Shown here in pieces: positions 9,716 to 17,742 of a stretch of DNA of 64,000 nucleotides (its first letter is position 1; every line of letters starts with the position of its first letter). Under the pieces are notes generated by a model. That model was not told the origin of the DNA. It made no database searches and worked only from the letters and a program-made list of their open reading frames with translations. This DNA comes from Paenibacillus sp. V4I7 (GTDB lineage Bacteria; Bacillota; Bacilli; Paenibacillales; NBRC-103111). The DNA is taken from assembly GCF_030817275.1 (NCBI RefSeq), contig NZ_JAUSZD010000002.1:1612001-1676000 (forward strand), given 5' to 3'. A program made the translations under genes and the position numbers.

Positions 9716-9756
9716 GAAACCGCCTTACGACAAAATCGTAAGGTGGTTTCTTTATT
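9716..9756 (+). terminator. Rho-independent terminator
   Basis: A long perfect stem, GAAACCGCCTTACGA (9716-9730) with TCGTAAGGTGGTTTC (9736-9750, one G:T pair), has a five-base loop and is followed by TTTATT. It isolates the gapB promoter region from upstream transcription. Confidence 0.85.
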
Positions 9757-9822
9757 ATATAGGAAATTATGAAAGATGCCGGCCGTTAAGCGCCGAGATC
9801 CTTTGTGTCTTAAATACGACAC

Positions 9823-9842
9823 TATATATGACGTCATATATA
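9823..9842. promoter_or_regulatory. 20-bp perfect palindrome upstream of gapB
   Basis: The 20 bases from 9823 to 9842 are fully self-complementary around the centre ACGT, with TATGA half-sites. It lies about 120 bp before the gapB start in an AT-rich region. It resembles a dimeric repressor operator and its TATGA arms echo the CcpN half-motif, but it does not match that consensus exactly. Confidence 0.45.
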
Positions 9843-9918
9843 TAACATTCCCCGATAATAGTGATAAATGATGATATTTATGTGAATTTTTTAATATATA
9901 TTGTGTATTATATAACCG

Positions 9919-9940
9919 TATGATATATTTATGACATACT
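9919..9940 (+). promoter_or_regulatory. Two tandem CcpN-type operators before gapB
   Basis: TATGATATATT (9919-9929) and TATGACATACT (9930-9940) both fit the Bacillus subtilis CcpN consensus as I recall it (TRTGHYATAYW). They lie head to tail with 11-bp periodicity, one helical turn, 24 bp before the gapB start at 9964. A -10-like TATTAT lies at 9906-9911 just upstream, and TATGAT within the first operator is another -10 candidate. Binding would overlap the start of transcription. The gene for a CcpN homologue lies in the same cluster (13906-14538), so the site implies autoregulated glucose repression of the module. CcpN identity is from family knowledge and operator function is inferred. Confidence 0.7.
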
Positions 9941-9963
9941 AAATAACGAATTGGAGGATGGAG

Positions 9964-11013
9964 ATGCGAGTTGGAATTAGTGGTACAGGGAGAATCGGAA
10001 GGCTTTGTTTGAGAAAAGCTTTGACCGAGAAGCAGCAGGGTTTTGAAATCAACGTGATCAACTCAACAAGCCCCATTCATGTATTGGCTCATCTGTTGAA
10101 ATATGATTCGGTTCATGGTACATGGGACGCGAAAATTGATGTGTTAAATGACAACTTAATGAGGATTAACGGAAAGCTGATTTCCGTCATTTGTGAAAGA
10201 GAGCCGGATTTATTGCCATGGGAGGATTATGGTGTTGAATTGGTTGTGGATGCAACCGGAAAGTTCAATCATCGGCATGGTGCTGAACGACACTTATTTG
10301 CTGGAACCAAGAAAGTTTTGATTACTGCACCAGGAACGAACATGGACCTCACGGTTGTCATGGGTGTGAATGAAGAGAAGTATGATCCTAAGCAGCATCG
10401 TTTGCTATCTGCAGCTTCTTGTACAACCAACTGTATCGCACCAATTCTACATATCCTAGATGAAGCTTTTTCCGTCAAACAGGGTTGGATGACAACGGTT
10501 CATGCTTTTACGAATGATCAAAATCATATGGACAACCCGCATAAAGATCTTCGACGCGCTAGGGCATGCACCAATTCTATTATTCCGACTTCGACTGGCG
10601 TGGGCAAAGCACTTATTGATGTTATTCCACATCTGGCTTCCCAAATTCAAGGCGTCTCTATTCGCGTGCCAACACAAGATGTTTCTCTGTTAGATCTTCA
10701 AGTTGTGGTCGACCGTAAAGTTAGCGTTGATGATGTGAAGTTCGCCATTAAAAAGGCGATTGCTGGGCAAATAGGATCCTTTGTTGACTACAATGAATTG
10801 CCGCTTGTTTCTACGGATTATATAGGTAATGAGAAATCAGCCATCATCGACGGACTCAGCATTATGACGCACGAAAACCAAATCAAGCTGCTGGCCTGGT
10901 ATGACAATGAATGGGGTTACGCAAGCCGAGTCATTGATTTAGTAGCTCATATGTCACGTGCGGAAAGCACACAACTAAAGGGGGAAACGAAATGTCTAAC
11001 ACAAACCATGTAA
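9964..11013 (+). CDS. gapB: Glyceraldehyde-3-phosphate dehydrogenase, gluconeogenic GapB type
   Basis: This is a complete GAPDH with the N-terminal Rossmann motif GISGTGRIGR, catalytic SCTTNC (Cys153) and the C-terminal WYDNEWGYA. The position after the second beta strand reads INSTSP, not the Asp-containing INDL of glycolytic NAD enzymes. That change is typical of NADP-preferring GapB, which runs the reaction in the gluconeogenic direction. An in-frame ATG at 9958 abuts GGAGG with no spacing, so ATG 9964, six bases after GGAGG, is the better start (349 residues). The next reading frame (10992) begins inside its last codons. Tandem CcpN-type operators precede it. Neighbouring ppdK, ccpN and ppsR support a gluconeogenic role. 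Confidence 0.92.
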   Translation: MRVGISGTGRIGRLCLRKALTEKQQGFEINVINSTSPIHVLAHLLKYDSVHGTWDAKIDVLNDNLMRINGKLISVICEREPDLLPWEDYGVELVVDATGKFNHRHGAERHLFAGTKKVLITAPGTNMDLTVVMGVNEEKYDPKQHRLLSAASCTTNCIAPILHILDEAFSVKQGWMTTVHAFTNDQNHMDNPHKDLRRARACTNSIIPTSTGVGKALIDVIPHLASQIQGVSIRVPTQDVSLLDLQVVVDRKVSVDDVKFAIKKAIAGQIGSFVDYNELPLVSTDYIGNEKSAIIDGLSIMTHENQIKLLAWYDNEWGYASRVIDLVAHMSRAESTQLKGETKCLTQTM

Positions 11014-11168
11014 CATTGGCAGCCATTCATCGGTATGATCTTGGTGTTATCATTTGTAAATCATGTAATGAAGTGATTGCAACGTTACCAACGGACGGAT
11101 ATAAAAAATTCTATGGCCTATGCAATTCAACGCTATGTATCGATAAAAATAAGGAGGCTAACAAATGA
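10992..11168 (+). CDS. SR1P-like GAPDH-binding microprotein (58 aa)
   Basis: A 58-residue frame starts at ATG 10992 inside the 3' end of gapB and ends at 11168, overlapping the ppdK start codon. A strong site, GGGGG at 10980-10984, precedes the ATG at good spacing. After a 16-residue lead the sequence reads GVIICKSCNEVI and later FYGLC....C. This CxxCNExI...YGxC pattern matches the SR1P family as I remember it. In B. subtilis, SR1P is a 39-residue peptide encoded by the CcpN-repressed RNA SR1 and binds the glycolytic GAPDH GapA. The four cysteines suggest metal binding. Here it would be co-transcribed with gapB and ppdK instead of carried on a separate regulatory RNA. Binding to a GAPDH is inferred. 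Confidence 0.75.
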   Translation: MSNTNHVTLAAIHRYDLGVIICKSCNEVIATLPTDGYKKFYGLCNSTLCIDKNKEANK

Positions 11169-13849
11169 CGATTCAGAAACAAGTGGTACCCTTTCAGGAG
11201 GGAAATGCTTCAATGAAAGCTTTACTGGGAGGAAAGGGGGCTAATCTCGCTGAGATGACACGTGCCGGCCTTCCCGTACCACCGGGTTTCACCATTACGA
11301 CCGAGGCCTGCTTAGCTTTTTTTAAGGTTGGTAATCGGATCTCAGAGGAACTGCTTGAACAAATTGCAGCAGCTCTCAAGCAGTTAGAGAAACAGAAGGG
11401 ACAAACGTTCGGGGATGCGAACAATCCACTTCTTGTTTCCGTACGATCCGGTTCTGTCTCTTCGATGCCGGGTATGATGGACACCATTTTGAATCTCGGT
11501 CTCAACGACGTAACCGTTCAAGGTTTGGCTTCTCTTACGAACAATGAAAAGTTCGCTTACGATTGCTACCGGCGTTTGATGCAGATGTTTGGAAACGTGG
11601 TGCTTGGCATTGAAGCCTACCATTTCGAGCAGCTGCTGCACCGTTTGAAAGAGAAAGAGGGCGTCCATCAAGATCAGGAGGTTACAGCTGAGGGTTGGAA
11701 GAATCTAATCGAAGATTATAAGAAATGCATTATGGCTAAAACAGGCCTAGCTTTTCCTCAGCATGTCTACGAGCAGTTGCGAATGGCCGTCGAGGCTGTA
11801 TTCAAGTCATGGAACAATCAACGAGCTCAGATTTACCGCAAAATAAATCGGATTCCAGATGAACAGGGGACGGCCGTTAACATTCAGAGCATGGTATTTG
11901 GCAATATGGGCAGCAGTTGCGGCACAGGCGTTGTCTTTACGAGAAACCCATCCACGGGCGAGAATACATTTTTCGGTGAATACTTGATTAATGCACAGGG
12001 GGAAGATGTGGTTGCAGGTATCCGAACACCGCTGGAGATCGCTGCGCTGAAAAGCGAAATGCCCCTGATTTATGAGCAGTTGTTTGCGGCATCCAAGCAG
12101 TTAGAGAAGCATTACAAAGATATGCAGGATATCGAGTTTACGGTTGAAAATAATAAGCTTTATCTGCTGCAGACCAGAAATGGGAAACGAAATGCCCAAG
12201 CTGCGCTCAAGATTGCCGTCGATTTGGTGCATGAAGGTTTATTGACTAAGCAGGAAGCCGTTGAGCGCATCGAAGTGTCACATCTAGATCAGCTGCTCCA
12301 CAGAGGTATTGATGAAGAGGCTGTAAAGGATGTGTTGGCCAAAGGACTTCCTGCTTCGCCGGGCGCAGCGGTTGGACAGCTTGTGTTTGACGCTGATACG
12401 GCTGCAGAATGGAACCGCGCTGGCAAGACGGTCATTCTAGCCAGAAACGAAACAACACCCGAAGATATTCATGGCGTGATCGCATCGGAAGGCGTACTCA
12501 CGAGCCGCGGAGGGATGACGAGCCATGCGGCTGTTGTGGCAAGGGGAATGGGCAAACCTTGCGTATGCGGCTGCGAAGAAGTCCGAATTGTCCTTGATGA
12601 GAAGCGGATGTTGGCGGGAAGCAGGGTCGTAGAAGAAGGCGATTGGATTACGCTCGACGGTGCAACCGGACGCGTTATTGTCGGTGCAATGCCATTACGA
12701 GAAGCCAGGATGACGGATGAGCTTCTCGTTATGCTGAAGTGGGCGGATGAGATTCGTACGCTGAAAGTATACGCGAATGCAGACAATCCGGAAGATGCGA
12801 AAATCGCCAGATCGTTGGGAGCCGAAGGGATCGGATTATGCCGAACAGAGCATATGTTTTTCTCACCAACTCGTCTGCCTGTTGTTCAACGAATGATCCT
12901 CGCGGATGACAAAGAAGATCGCTTGCATGCTCTTTCACAGCTGCTTCCCATGCAGCAGTCAGACTTTGAAGGCATGTTCGAGGAAATGGATGGCCTTCCG
13001 GTAACGATCCGGTTGCTGGATCCGCCTTTGCATGAGTTTTTACCGAACCTCGAAGATCTGCAAAAAAAACATACGGAGCTGACTTATAATAAAGGTGCGT
13101 CAGACTTAGAAAGAGAAGAGATCGCTCACCTTCTCCGCAAAGTGCAAGCTCTCCATGAGGCTAACCCTATGTTAGGACAGCGGGGCTGCAGATTGGGAAT
13201 TGTCTATCCGGAGATTTATGATATGCAGATAGAGGCCATCTTCCGTGCAGCTTCAGGCTGTATCGACAGAGGCATCCGAGTTCTTCCGGAAATCATGATT
13301 CCGCTTGTGGGTCATGCCAACGAACTGAAAATTTTAAGGGAACTTGTTGACTTTGTTGCAGAACAGGTGCTGGGGAAAGACAAACTGCGGGATTGTCCGT
13401 ACAAGGTCGGGACCATGATAGAGGTTCCACGAGCGGCTCTTACTGCGCGCCAAATTGTGGCTTATGCCGATTTCTTCTCTTTTGGCACCAATGACTTGAC
13501 GCAAATGACGTATGGTTATAGCCGTGACGATGCGGAGGGTAAATTTCTAACCCACTATGTCGATCAGAAGCTTCTTCCGCATAATCCGTTTCAAGTGCTT
13601 GACACAGAAGGAGTCGGACAATTGATTGACTTAGCCGTGAATGCGGGTAGGCTCGTTAAGCCGTCGCTCAAAACTGGCATATGCGGGGAGCATGGCGGAG
13701 ATAAAGAGTCGATTTTCTTTTGCCACTTGACCGGATTGGATTATGTAAGCTGTTCCCCTTACCGAATTCCTTTGGCTCGAATAGCCGCAGCACAAGCGTT
13801 CATCCTGCATGGTGTTATCGGTGAACAAAAGGTAGCTCAAGCGATTTGA
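11165..13849 (+). CDS. ppdK: Pyruvate, phosphate dikinase
   Basis: The 894-residue protein has the full three-domain plan of pyruvate phosphate dikinase, which interconverts pyruvate + ATP + Pi with PEP + AMP + PPi. Residues 1-340 are the nucleotide-binding part (SVRSGSVSSMPGMMDT, QTRNGKR). Near 400-510 is the phosphohistidine domain with GGMTSHAAVVARG (His454). Residues 520-890 are the PEP/pyruvate barrel ending in GICGEHGGD (Cys840). Thr452, two residues before His454, is the site that PPDK regulatory proteins phosphorylate in this family. The gene for that regulator (ppsR) is two genes downstream. AAGGAGG at 11150-11156 sets the start at ATG 11165, which overlaps the microprotein stop. In this setting it likely makes PEP for gluconeogenesis. 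Confidence 0.96.
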   Translation: MTIQKQVVPFQEGNASMKALLGGKGANLAEMTRAGLPVPPGFTITTEACLAFFKVGNRISEELLEQIAAALKQLEKQKGQTFGDANNPLLVSVRSGSVSSMPGMMDTILNLGLNDVTVQGLASLTNNEKFAYDCYRRLMQMFGNVVLGIEAYHFEQLLHRLKEKEGVHQDQEVTAEGWKNLIEDYKKCIMAKTGLAFPQHVYEQLRMAVEAVFKSWNNQRAQIYRKINRIPDEQGTAVNIQSMVFGNMGSSCGTGVVFTRNPSTGENTFFGEYLINAQGEDVVAGIRTPLEIAALKSEMPLIYEQLFAASKQLEKHYKDMQDIEFTVENNKLYLLQTRNGKRNAQAALKIAVDLVHEGLLTKQEAVERIEVSHLDQLLHRGIDEEAVKDVLAKGLPASPGAAVGQLVFDADTAAEWNRAGKTVILARNETTPEDIHGVIASEGVLTSRGGMTSHAAVVARGMGKPCVCGCEEVRIVLDEKRMLAGSRVVEEGDWITLDGATGRVIVGAMPLREARMTDELLVMLKWADEIRTLKVYANADNPEDAKIARSLGAEGIGLCRTEHMFFSPTRLPVVQRMILADDKEDRLHALSQLLPMQQSDFEGMFEEMDGLPVTIRLLDPPLHEFLPNLEDLQKKHTELTYNKGASDLEREEIAHLLRKVQALHEANPMLGQRGCRLGIVYPEIYDMQIEAIFRAASGCIDRGIRVLPEIMIPLVGHANELKILRELVDFVAEQVLGKDKLRDCPYKVGTMIEVPRAALTARQIVAYADFFSFGTNDLTQMTYGYSRDDAEGKFLTHYVDQKLLPHNPFQVLDTEGVGQLIDLAVNAGRLVKPSLKTGICGEHGGDKESIFFCHLTGLDYVSCSPYRIPLARIAAAQAFILHGVIGEQKVAQAI

Positions 13850-13905
13850 TATAGCGAGAAAATCGGTTAAAATGGGGATGAACATGAAAGTTCGGGGAGG
13901 GAAAT

Positions 13906-14538
13906 ACGATAGAACTTACATCCCGTCAAATGGAAATCATTGAACGCGTAAAAAAACATGCTCCGATTACCGGAGAACACCTAGCAGAAATGCTCGGAAT
14001 CGCTCGTCCTACTATTCGTTCCGACCTTGCCCTGCTTGTTATGCTAGGTTATTTGGATGCGAAGCCAAAGGTTGGTTATTTTCTTGGCAAAACGCTGGAA
14101 CGTGAGGAATCATCGTACAAAAAGCTTGATGGCATCTATGTTAAAGATGTTATGGGTTTACCTGTCGTTCTTCAAGAAACAGCTACGGTGAATGATGCCG
14201 TCGTCTCTCTGTTTCTTGAGAATGTGGGTACTCTGATGATTGTGAGCAGTAATCGGGCATTAGTGGGCATTGTCTCTAGAAAAGATTTGTTAAAGGTAAC
14301 GTTAGGCAATGCGGGTGCTCCATCCATGCCCATTAGTCTTGTGATGACGAGACACCCGAACATCGTTACCGTAAGTCCGGAGGACCACGTCATTGATGCA
14401 GCGCGCAAAATGATTCATCATCAAGTTGACAGCCTGCCAGTTGTGAGTTTGGACTCTGAACAAGACCAGTATGGCGTTATAGGTCGAATAACGAAAACAA
14501 CCATGACCAAATTACTGTTGGAACTAGCTGCGAATTAG
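13906..14538 (+). CDS. ccpN: CcpN-type repressor of gluconeogenesis (HTH + two CBS domains)
   Basis: The protein has an N-terminal winged helix (ITGEHLAEMLGIARPTIR) and two CBS domains (about residues 80-210, with VGTLMIVSSN and SRKDLLKVTL). It closely follows B. subtilis CcpN/YqzB, which represses gapB, pckA and the SR1 RNA when glucose is present. The first ATG (13930) has no ribosome site. Codons upstream of it (TIELTSRQ) match the conserved CcpN N-terminus, and GGGGAGG lies at 13894-13900. The reading frame contains no ATG, GTG or TTG there and is closed by a TGA at 13885. Translation therefore probably begins at ACG 13906 or ATA 13909, a non-standard start. The downstream ppsR is 13 bases away, the same pairing as in B. 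subtilis. Confidence 0.88.
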   Translation, partial: TIELTSRQMEIIERVKKHAPITGEHLAEMLGIARPTIRSDLALLVMLGYLDAKPKVGYFLGKTLEREESSYKKLDGIYVKDVMGLPVVLQETATVNDAVVSLFLENVGTLMIVSSNRALVGIVSRKDLLKVTLGNAGAPSMPISLVMTRHPNIVTVSPEDHVIDAARKMIHHQVDSLPVVSLDSEQDQYGVIGRITKTTMTKLLLELAAN

Positions 14539-14551
14539 GAGGTATTCACGG

Positions 14552-15352
14552 GTGGAGGAGAAAGTCCATACGATATTTGTTTGTTCGGACTCGGTTGGGG
14601 AAACGGCAAACACGGTTGTTCAAGCTACAATTCGTCAGTTTAACGCCAGTCAAGTTCATGTGAGACGTTTTGGAACTATGCGTACGGAGGAAGAAATCCG
14701 AAGTATGATGGAGGAAGCTTCCCGACTTGGCAGTTTTGTAGTCTACACGCTCGTACTTCCGGAATTAAGAGAGATGATGCGTCAAGAAGCGATTCGATTA
14801 AACGTGACCAGCATAGACATCCTAGGTCCTGTTATGCAAGCTTTCATTGACACTTTTAATGATTCTCCCAAAAGGAAAGCAGGGTTGCTGCACCAAATGG
14901 ATGAAGAATATTATAAGCGAGTCGAAGCAATTGAGTTTGCTGTAAAAAGCGATGACGGTAAAGACACAAGCGCTCTAAAACAAGCTCATATTGTTTTGTT
15001 GGGCGTTTCGAGGACGTCGAAAACACCGCTAAGTATTTATTTGGCGCATAAAGGCTATAAAGTAGCCAACTATCCACTAGTTCCGGAAGTAAAACCTCCG
15101 CAAGGATTGTTTACACTTAACAAAAGCAAATTGATCGGATTGACGATGAGCGCTGAACAGCTTGTTAAGATCCGTACAGAACGGCTGAAGGCAGTTGGGC
15201 TGCCATTTGGCGCTAAATATTCGGCGTTAGAAAGAGTGGCGGAAGAGCTGGAGTTTGCATTCGGATTGTATAAGCAGCTTGGATGTACTGTAATCGATGT
15301 CACTGAAAAAGCGATTGAGGAAACGGCTGGTATCATACTGGATGCCATGTAA
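14552..15352 (+). CDS. ppsR: PPDK regulatory protein, bifunctional kinase/pyrophosphorylase (YqfL/PpsR)
   Basis: This 266-residue protein belongs to the DUF299 family. Members phosphorylate (using ADP) and dephosphorylate (using Pi) a Thr near the catalytic His of pyruvate phosphate dikinase or PEP synthase. The N-terminus HTIFVCSDSVGETANTV and the P-loop GVSRTSKT (residues 151-158) followed by YLAHKGYKVANYPLVPEV are diagnostic. Its target is evidently the PpdK encoded two genes upstream (Thr452/His454). GTG 14552 is preceded by AGGAGGT at 14537-14543, which overlaps the ccpN stop region. A terminator follows at 15384-15422, closing the module. The gene gives post-translational control on top of CcpN repression. 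Confidence 0.95.
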   Translation: MEEKVHTIFVCSDSVGETANTVVQATIRQFNASQVHVRRFGTMRTEEEIRSMMEEASRLGSFVVYTLVLPELREMMRQEAIRLNVTSIDILGPVMQAFIDTFNDSPKRKAGLLHQMDEEYYKRVEAIEFAVKSDDGKDTSALKQAHIVLLGVSRTSKTPLSIYLAHKGYKVANYPLVPEVKPPQGLFTLNKSKLIGLTMSAEQLVKIRTERLKAVGLPFGAKYSALERVAEELEFAFGLYKQLGCTVIDVTEKAIEETAGIILDAM

Positions 15353-15383
15353 CTGCGAATACTTGGTTTAATAATAAAATGCG

Positions 15384-15422
15384 AAACGAACTTTAGAAGC
15401 AATTCAAGAGGTTCGTTTTTTT
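15384..15422 (+). terminator. Terminator after ppsR
   Basis: AAACGAAC (15384-15391) pairs with GTTCGTTT (15411-15418), followed by Ts. It closes the gapB-ppsR cluster. Confidence 0.75.
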
Positions 15423-15435
15423 GCTATTTTTTTGC

Positions 15436-15627
15436 TTATTTCCGGTCGCTTGGCCGTCGCTTCAAGCCGCTTAAACTGATCGGTTTTTCAATTTCCGCAT
15501 AGTTATCATCGATATCAGAACGAATCGAATTCAGCAGATGAAGAGCGTGGCTTCTTTCGTCGTACTCAGGAATCAATTGAATCAATTCTTCCAATCGTTT
15601 TAATCTCGTTTCTGTAACAAATCTCAT
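15436..15627 (-). CDS. Small charged protein of unknown function (63 aa)
   Basis: A 63-residue, probably helical, soluble protein. It begins MRFVTETRLKRLEELIQLIPEYDERS and ends in a basic tail KRRPSDRK. A GGGAG lies nine bases before its ATG on the minus strand, supporting translation. It is convergent with ppsR and shares the gap with the divergent cysJ promoter region. I do not recognise a family, and no catalytic motif is visible. Confidence 0.55.
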   Translation of the reverse strand: MRFVTETRLKRLEELIQLIPEYDERSHALHLLNSIRSDIDDNYAEIEKPISLSGLKRRPSDRK

Positions 15628-15730
15628 TTGCGAAGCTCCCTTGCTTAAATCCTGTATCCTATACTATTCGTCTATGATTGTTTATATCGGTCTGTACTTT
15701 TGACATCCGGTAAAAGGGGTTTTATCCCTT

Positions 15731-15747
15731 TATCAGTATTACTGATA
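15731..15747. promoter_or_regulatory. Palindromic operator candidate upstream of cysJ
   Basis: TATCAGTA-T-TACTGATA is a perfect 17-base inverted repeat between the divergent small gene and cysJ. It lies about 80 bp before a TATAAT at 15826-15831. It looks like a dimeric regulator site. It does not match a cysteine-regulon box I can name. Confidence 0.4.
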
Positions 15748-15871
15748 GATCATATAAGATCATTCTAATTGACCTATTTCGACATACATGATAGTTTCAA
15801 GAGAGTGAAAATAATGAGAAAAATGTATAATAGGAAATAATATCATTGCAGGCTATGAGAGGTGGATATTC

Positions 15872-17704
15872 TTGGTACTTCAAGTAACAAACAGTCCTTT
15901 TAATCAGGAACAAGTAGAATTACTTAATCGATTACTTCCTACACTAACGGAATCACAACGAATCTGGCTGAACGGGTATCTTGCAGCACTTCAGGGATCG
16001 GCTGTAGTGACGGCTTCTGGTGCAGCTCCTGTAGCTCCCGTAGCAACTTTGGCGGCGAATGCGCCGGTAATCTCCAAAGAGGTGACCGTACTCTTCGGAT
16101 CACAGACAGGTAAATCTCAAGGCTTAGCGAAGAAAATGTCCAAAAAGCTTGAAGAGCAAGGTTTTCAGGTAACGCTTTCCTCGATGGCAGATTTTAAACC
16201 GAATAACTTAAAAAAGATTCAAAACTTGCTTGTTCTAGTGAGTACCCACGGAGAAGGAGATCCACCGGATAACGCGATTTCCTTCCATGAGTTCCTTCAT
16301 AGCAAGAGAGCTCCTAAATTGGAGGATCTGCGGTTTTCCGTGCTTTCACTTGGAGATACATCTTACGAGCTTTTCTGCCAAACAGGTAAGGATTTCGACA
16401 AACGCTTGGAAGAGCTGGGCGGCAAACGCCTTGCGCCGCGTGTCGACTGCGATGTGGATTTCGATGAGCCAGCTGCAGAGTGGATGAATTCCGTTTTAGG
16501 CTCTTTAAGTGAAGTTTCAGCGGGCACGACTGTTGTAAGTGGCGTCGGAGCAGCGGTTGAAAGTGGCACTGAATCCGAATATTCGAGAACAAATCCGTTC
16601 CAAGCCGAGGTTCTTGAGAATTTGAATCTGAATGGCCGTGGATCGGACCGTGAAACCCGCCACATTGAGATCTCCTTGGAGGGATCCAATCTTCAATACG
16701 AACCGGGTGACTGTTTAGGTATCTATCCGGAGAACCACCCACTTCTTGTGGATGAATTGATCGAAGCCATGGGCTGGAAAGCCGAGGAACTTGTTACAAT
16801 TAATAAGAACGGCGAGAAGCGTTCATTGCGCGAGGCGTTGCTTCATAATTATGAAATTACTGTATTAACGAAGCCGTTGCTGGAGCAAGTGGCAAAGCTT
16901 ACCTCAAGCAATGGGCTGCAGGAGCTGTTGGTTGCAGGACGTGAGCAAGATCTTAAATCGTATATCAGTGGTCGGGATTTATTGGATTTGGTGCAGGATT
17001 ACTCCCTTAAGGGAGTACCAGCGGGCGAATTCGTAGCGATCCTTCGGAAAATGCCTGCTCGACTGTACTCGATTGCAAGCAGTTCCAAAGCTTTCCCGGA
17101 TGAGGTTCACGTTACCGTCCGTACGGTACGTTACGAGACTCAAGGTAGAGAACGTTACGGCGTGTGCTCCGTACAGCTCGCTGAGCGAATCAAGTCTGGC
17201 GAAACGCTGCCGGTTTACATTCAAAACAACCCGAATTTCAAGCTACCCGAAAACTCGGAAACACCTATTATTATGATCGGACCTGGCACGGGCGTCGCTC
17301 CGTTCAGAGCTTTTCTAGGAGAAAGAGAAGAGACTGGGGCCGAAGGCAAATCATGGCTCTTCTACGGTGATCAGCACTTCTCCACTGATTTCCTTTATCA
17401 GATTGAATGGCAGAAGTGGCTTAAAGACGGCGTGTTGACGCGCATGGATGTTGCGTTCTCCCGTGATACCGACCAGAAAGTATATGTGCAGCACAGGATG
17501 CTTGAGAAGAGCGCCGAGCTCTATAAATGGCTTCAAGAAGGGGCAATCGTGTACGTATGTGGTGACGAAAAGAAGATGGCACACGACGTCCATGCGACCC
17601 TAGCAACCATTATTGAACAAGAGGGCGGTTTCAGCTCGGAGGAAGCAGCGGAGTATTTGACCCGTATGCAACAGCAAAAACGTTATCAGAGGGATGTTTA
17701 CTAA
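15872..17704 (+). CDS. cysJ: Assimilatory sulfite reductase (NADPH), flavoprotein subunit
   Basis: The 610-residue protein carries electrons from NADPH through FAD and FMN to the hemoprotein subunit for reduction of sulfite to sulfide. It has a short N-terminal segment ([18 protein letters not shown]) and a flavodoxin domain near 70-205 ([37 protein letters not shown]). The FAD-binding part includes [10 protein letters not shown], and the NADP-binding domain has [13 protein letters not shown] and ends [18 protein letters not shown]. The start is TTG 15872 after GAGAGGTGG, and it aligns with Bacillus CysJ from its second residue. cysI follows after 38 bases as an operon partner. A -10 TATAAT is at 15826-15831 and a palindrome at 15731-15747. 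Confidence 0.96.
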   Translation: MVLQVTNSPFNQEQVELLNRLLPTLTESQRIWLNGYLAALQGSAVVTASGAAPVAPVATLAANAPVISKEVTVLFGSQTGKSQGLAKKMSKKLEEQGFQVTLSSMADFKPNNLKKIQNLLVLVSTHGEGDPPDNAISFHEFLHSKRAPKLEDLRFSVLSLGDTSYELFCQTGKDFDKRLEELGGKRLAPRVDCDVDFDEPAAEWMNSVLGSLSEVSAGTTVVSGVGAAVESGTESEYSRTNPFQAEVLENLNLNGRGSDRETRHIEISLEGSNLQYEPGDCLGIYPENHPLLVDELIEAMGWKAEELVTINKNGEKRSLREALLHNYEITVLTKPLLEQVAKLTSSNGLQELLVAGREQDLKSYISGRDLLDLVQDYSLKGVPAGEFVAILRKMPARLYSIASSSKAFPDEVHVTVRTVRYETQGRERYGVCSVQLAERIKSGETLPVYIQNNPNFKLPENSETPIIMIGPGTGVAPFRAFLGEREETGAEGKSWLFYGDQHFSTDFLYQIEWQKWLKDGVLTRMDVAFSRDTDQKVYVQHRMLEKSAELYKWLQEGAIVYVCGDEKKMAHDVHATLATIIEQEGGFSSEEAAEYLTRMQQQKRYQRDVY

Positions 17705-17742
17705 GTTCAAATCCCAAAGATCGCGAGAGGAGAAAGGCCAAT

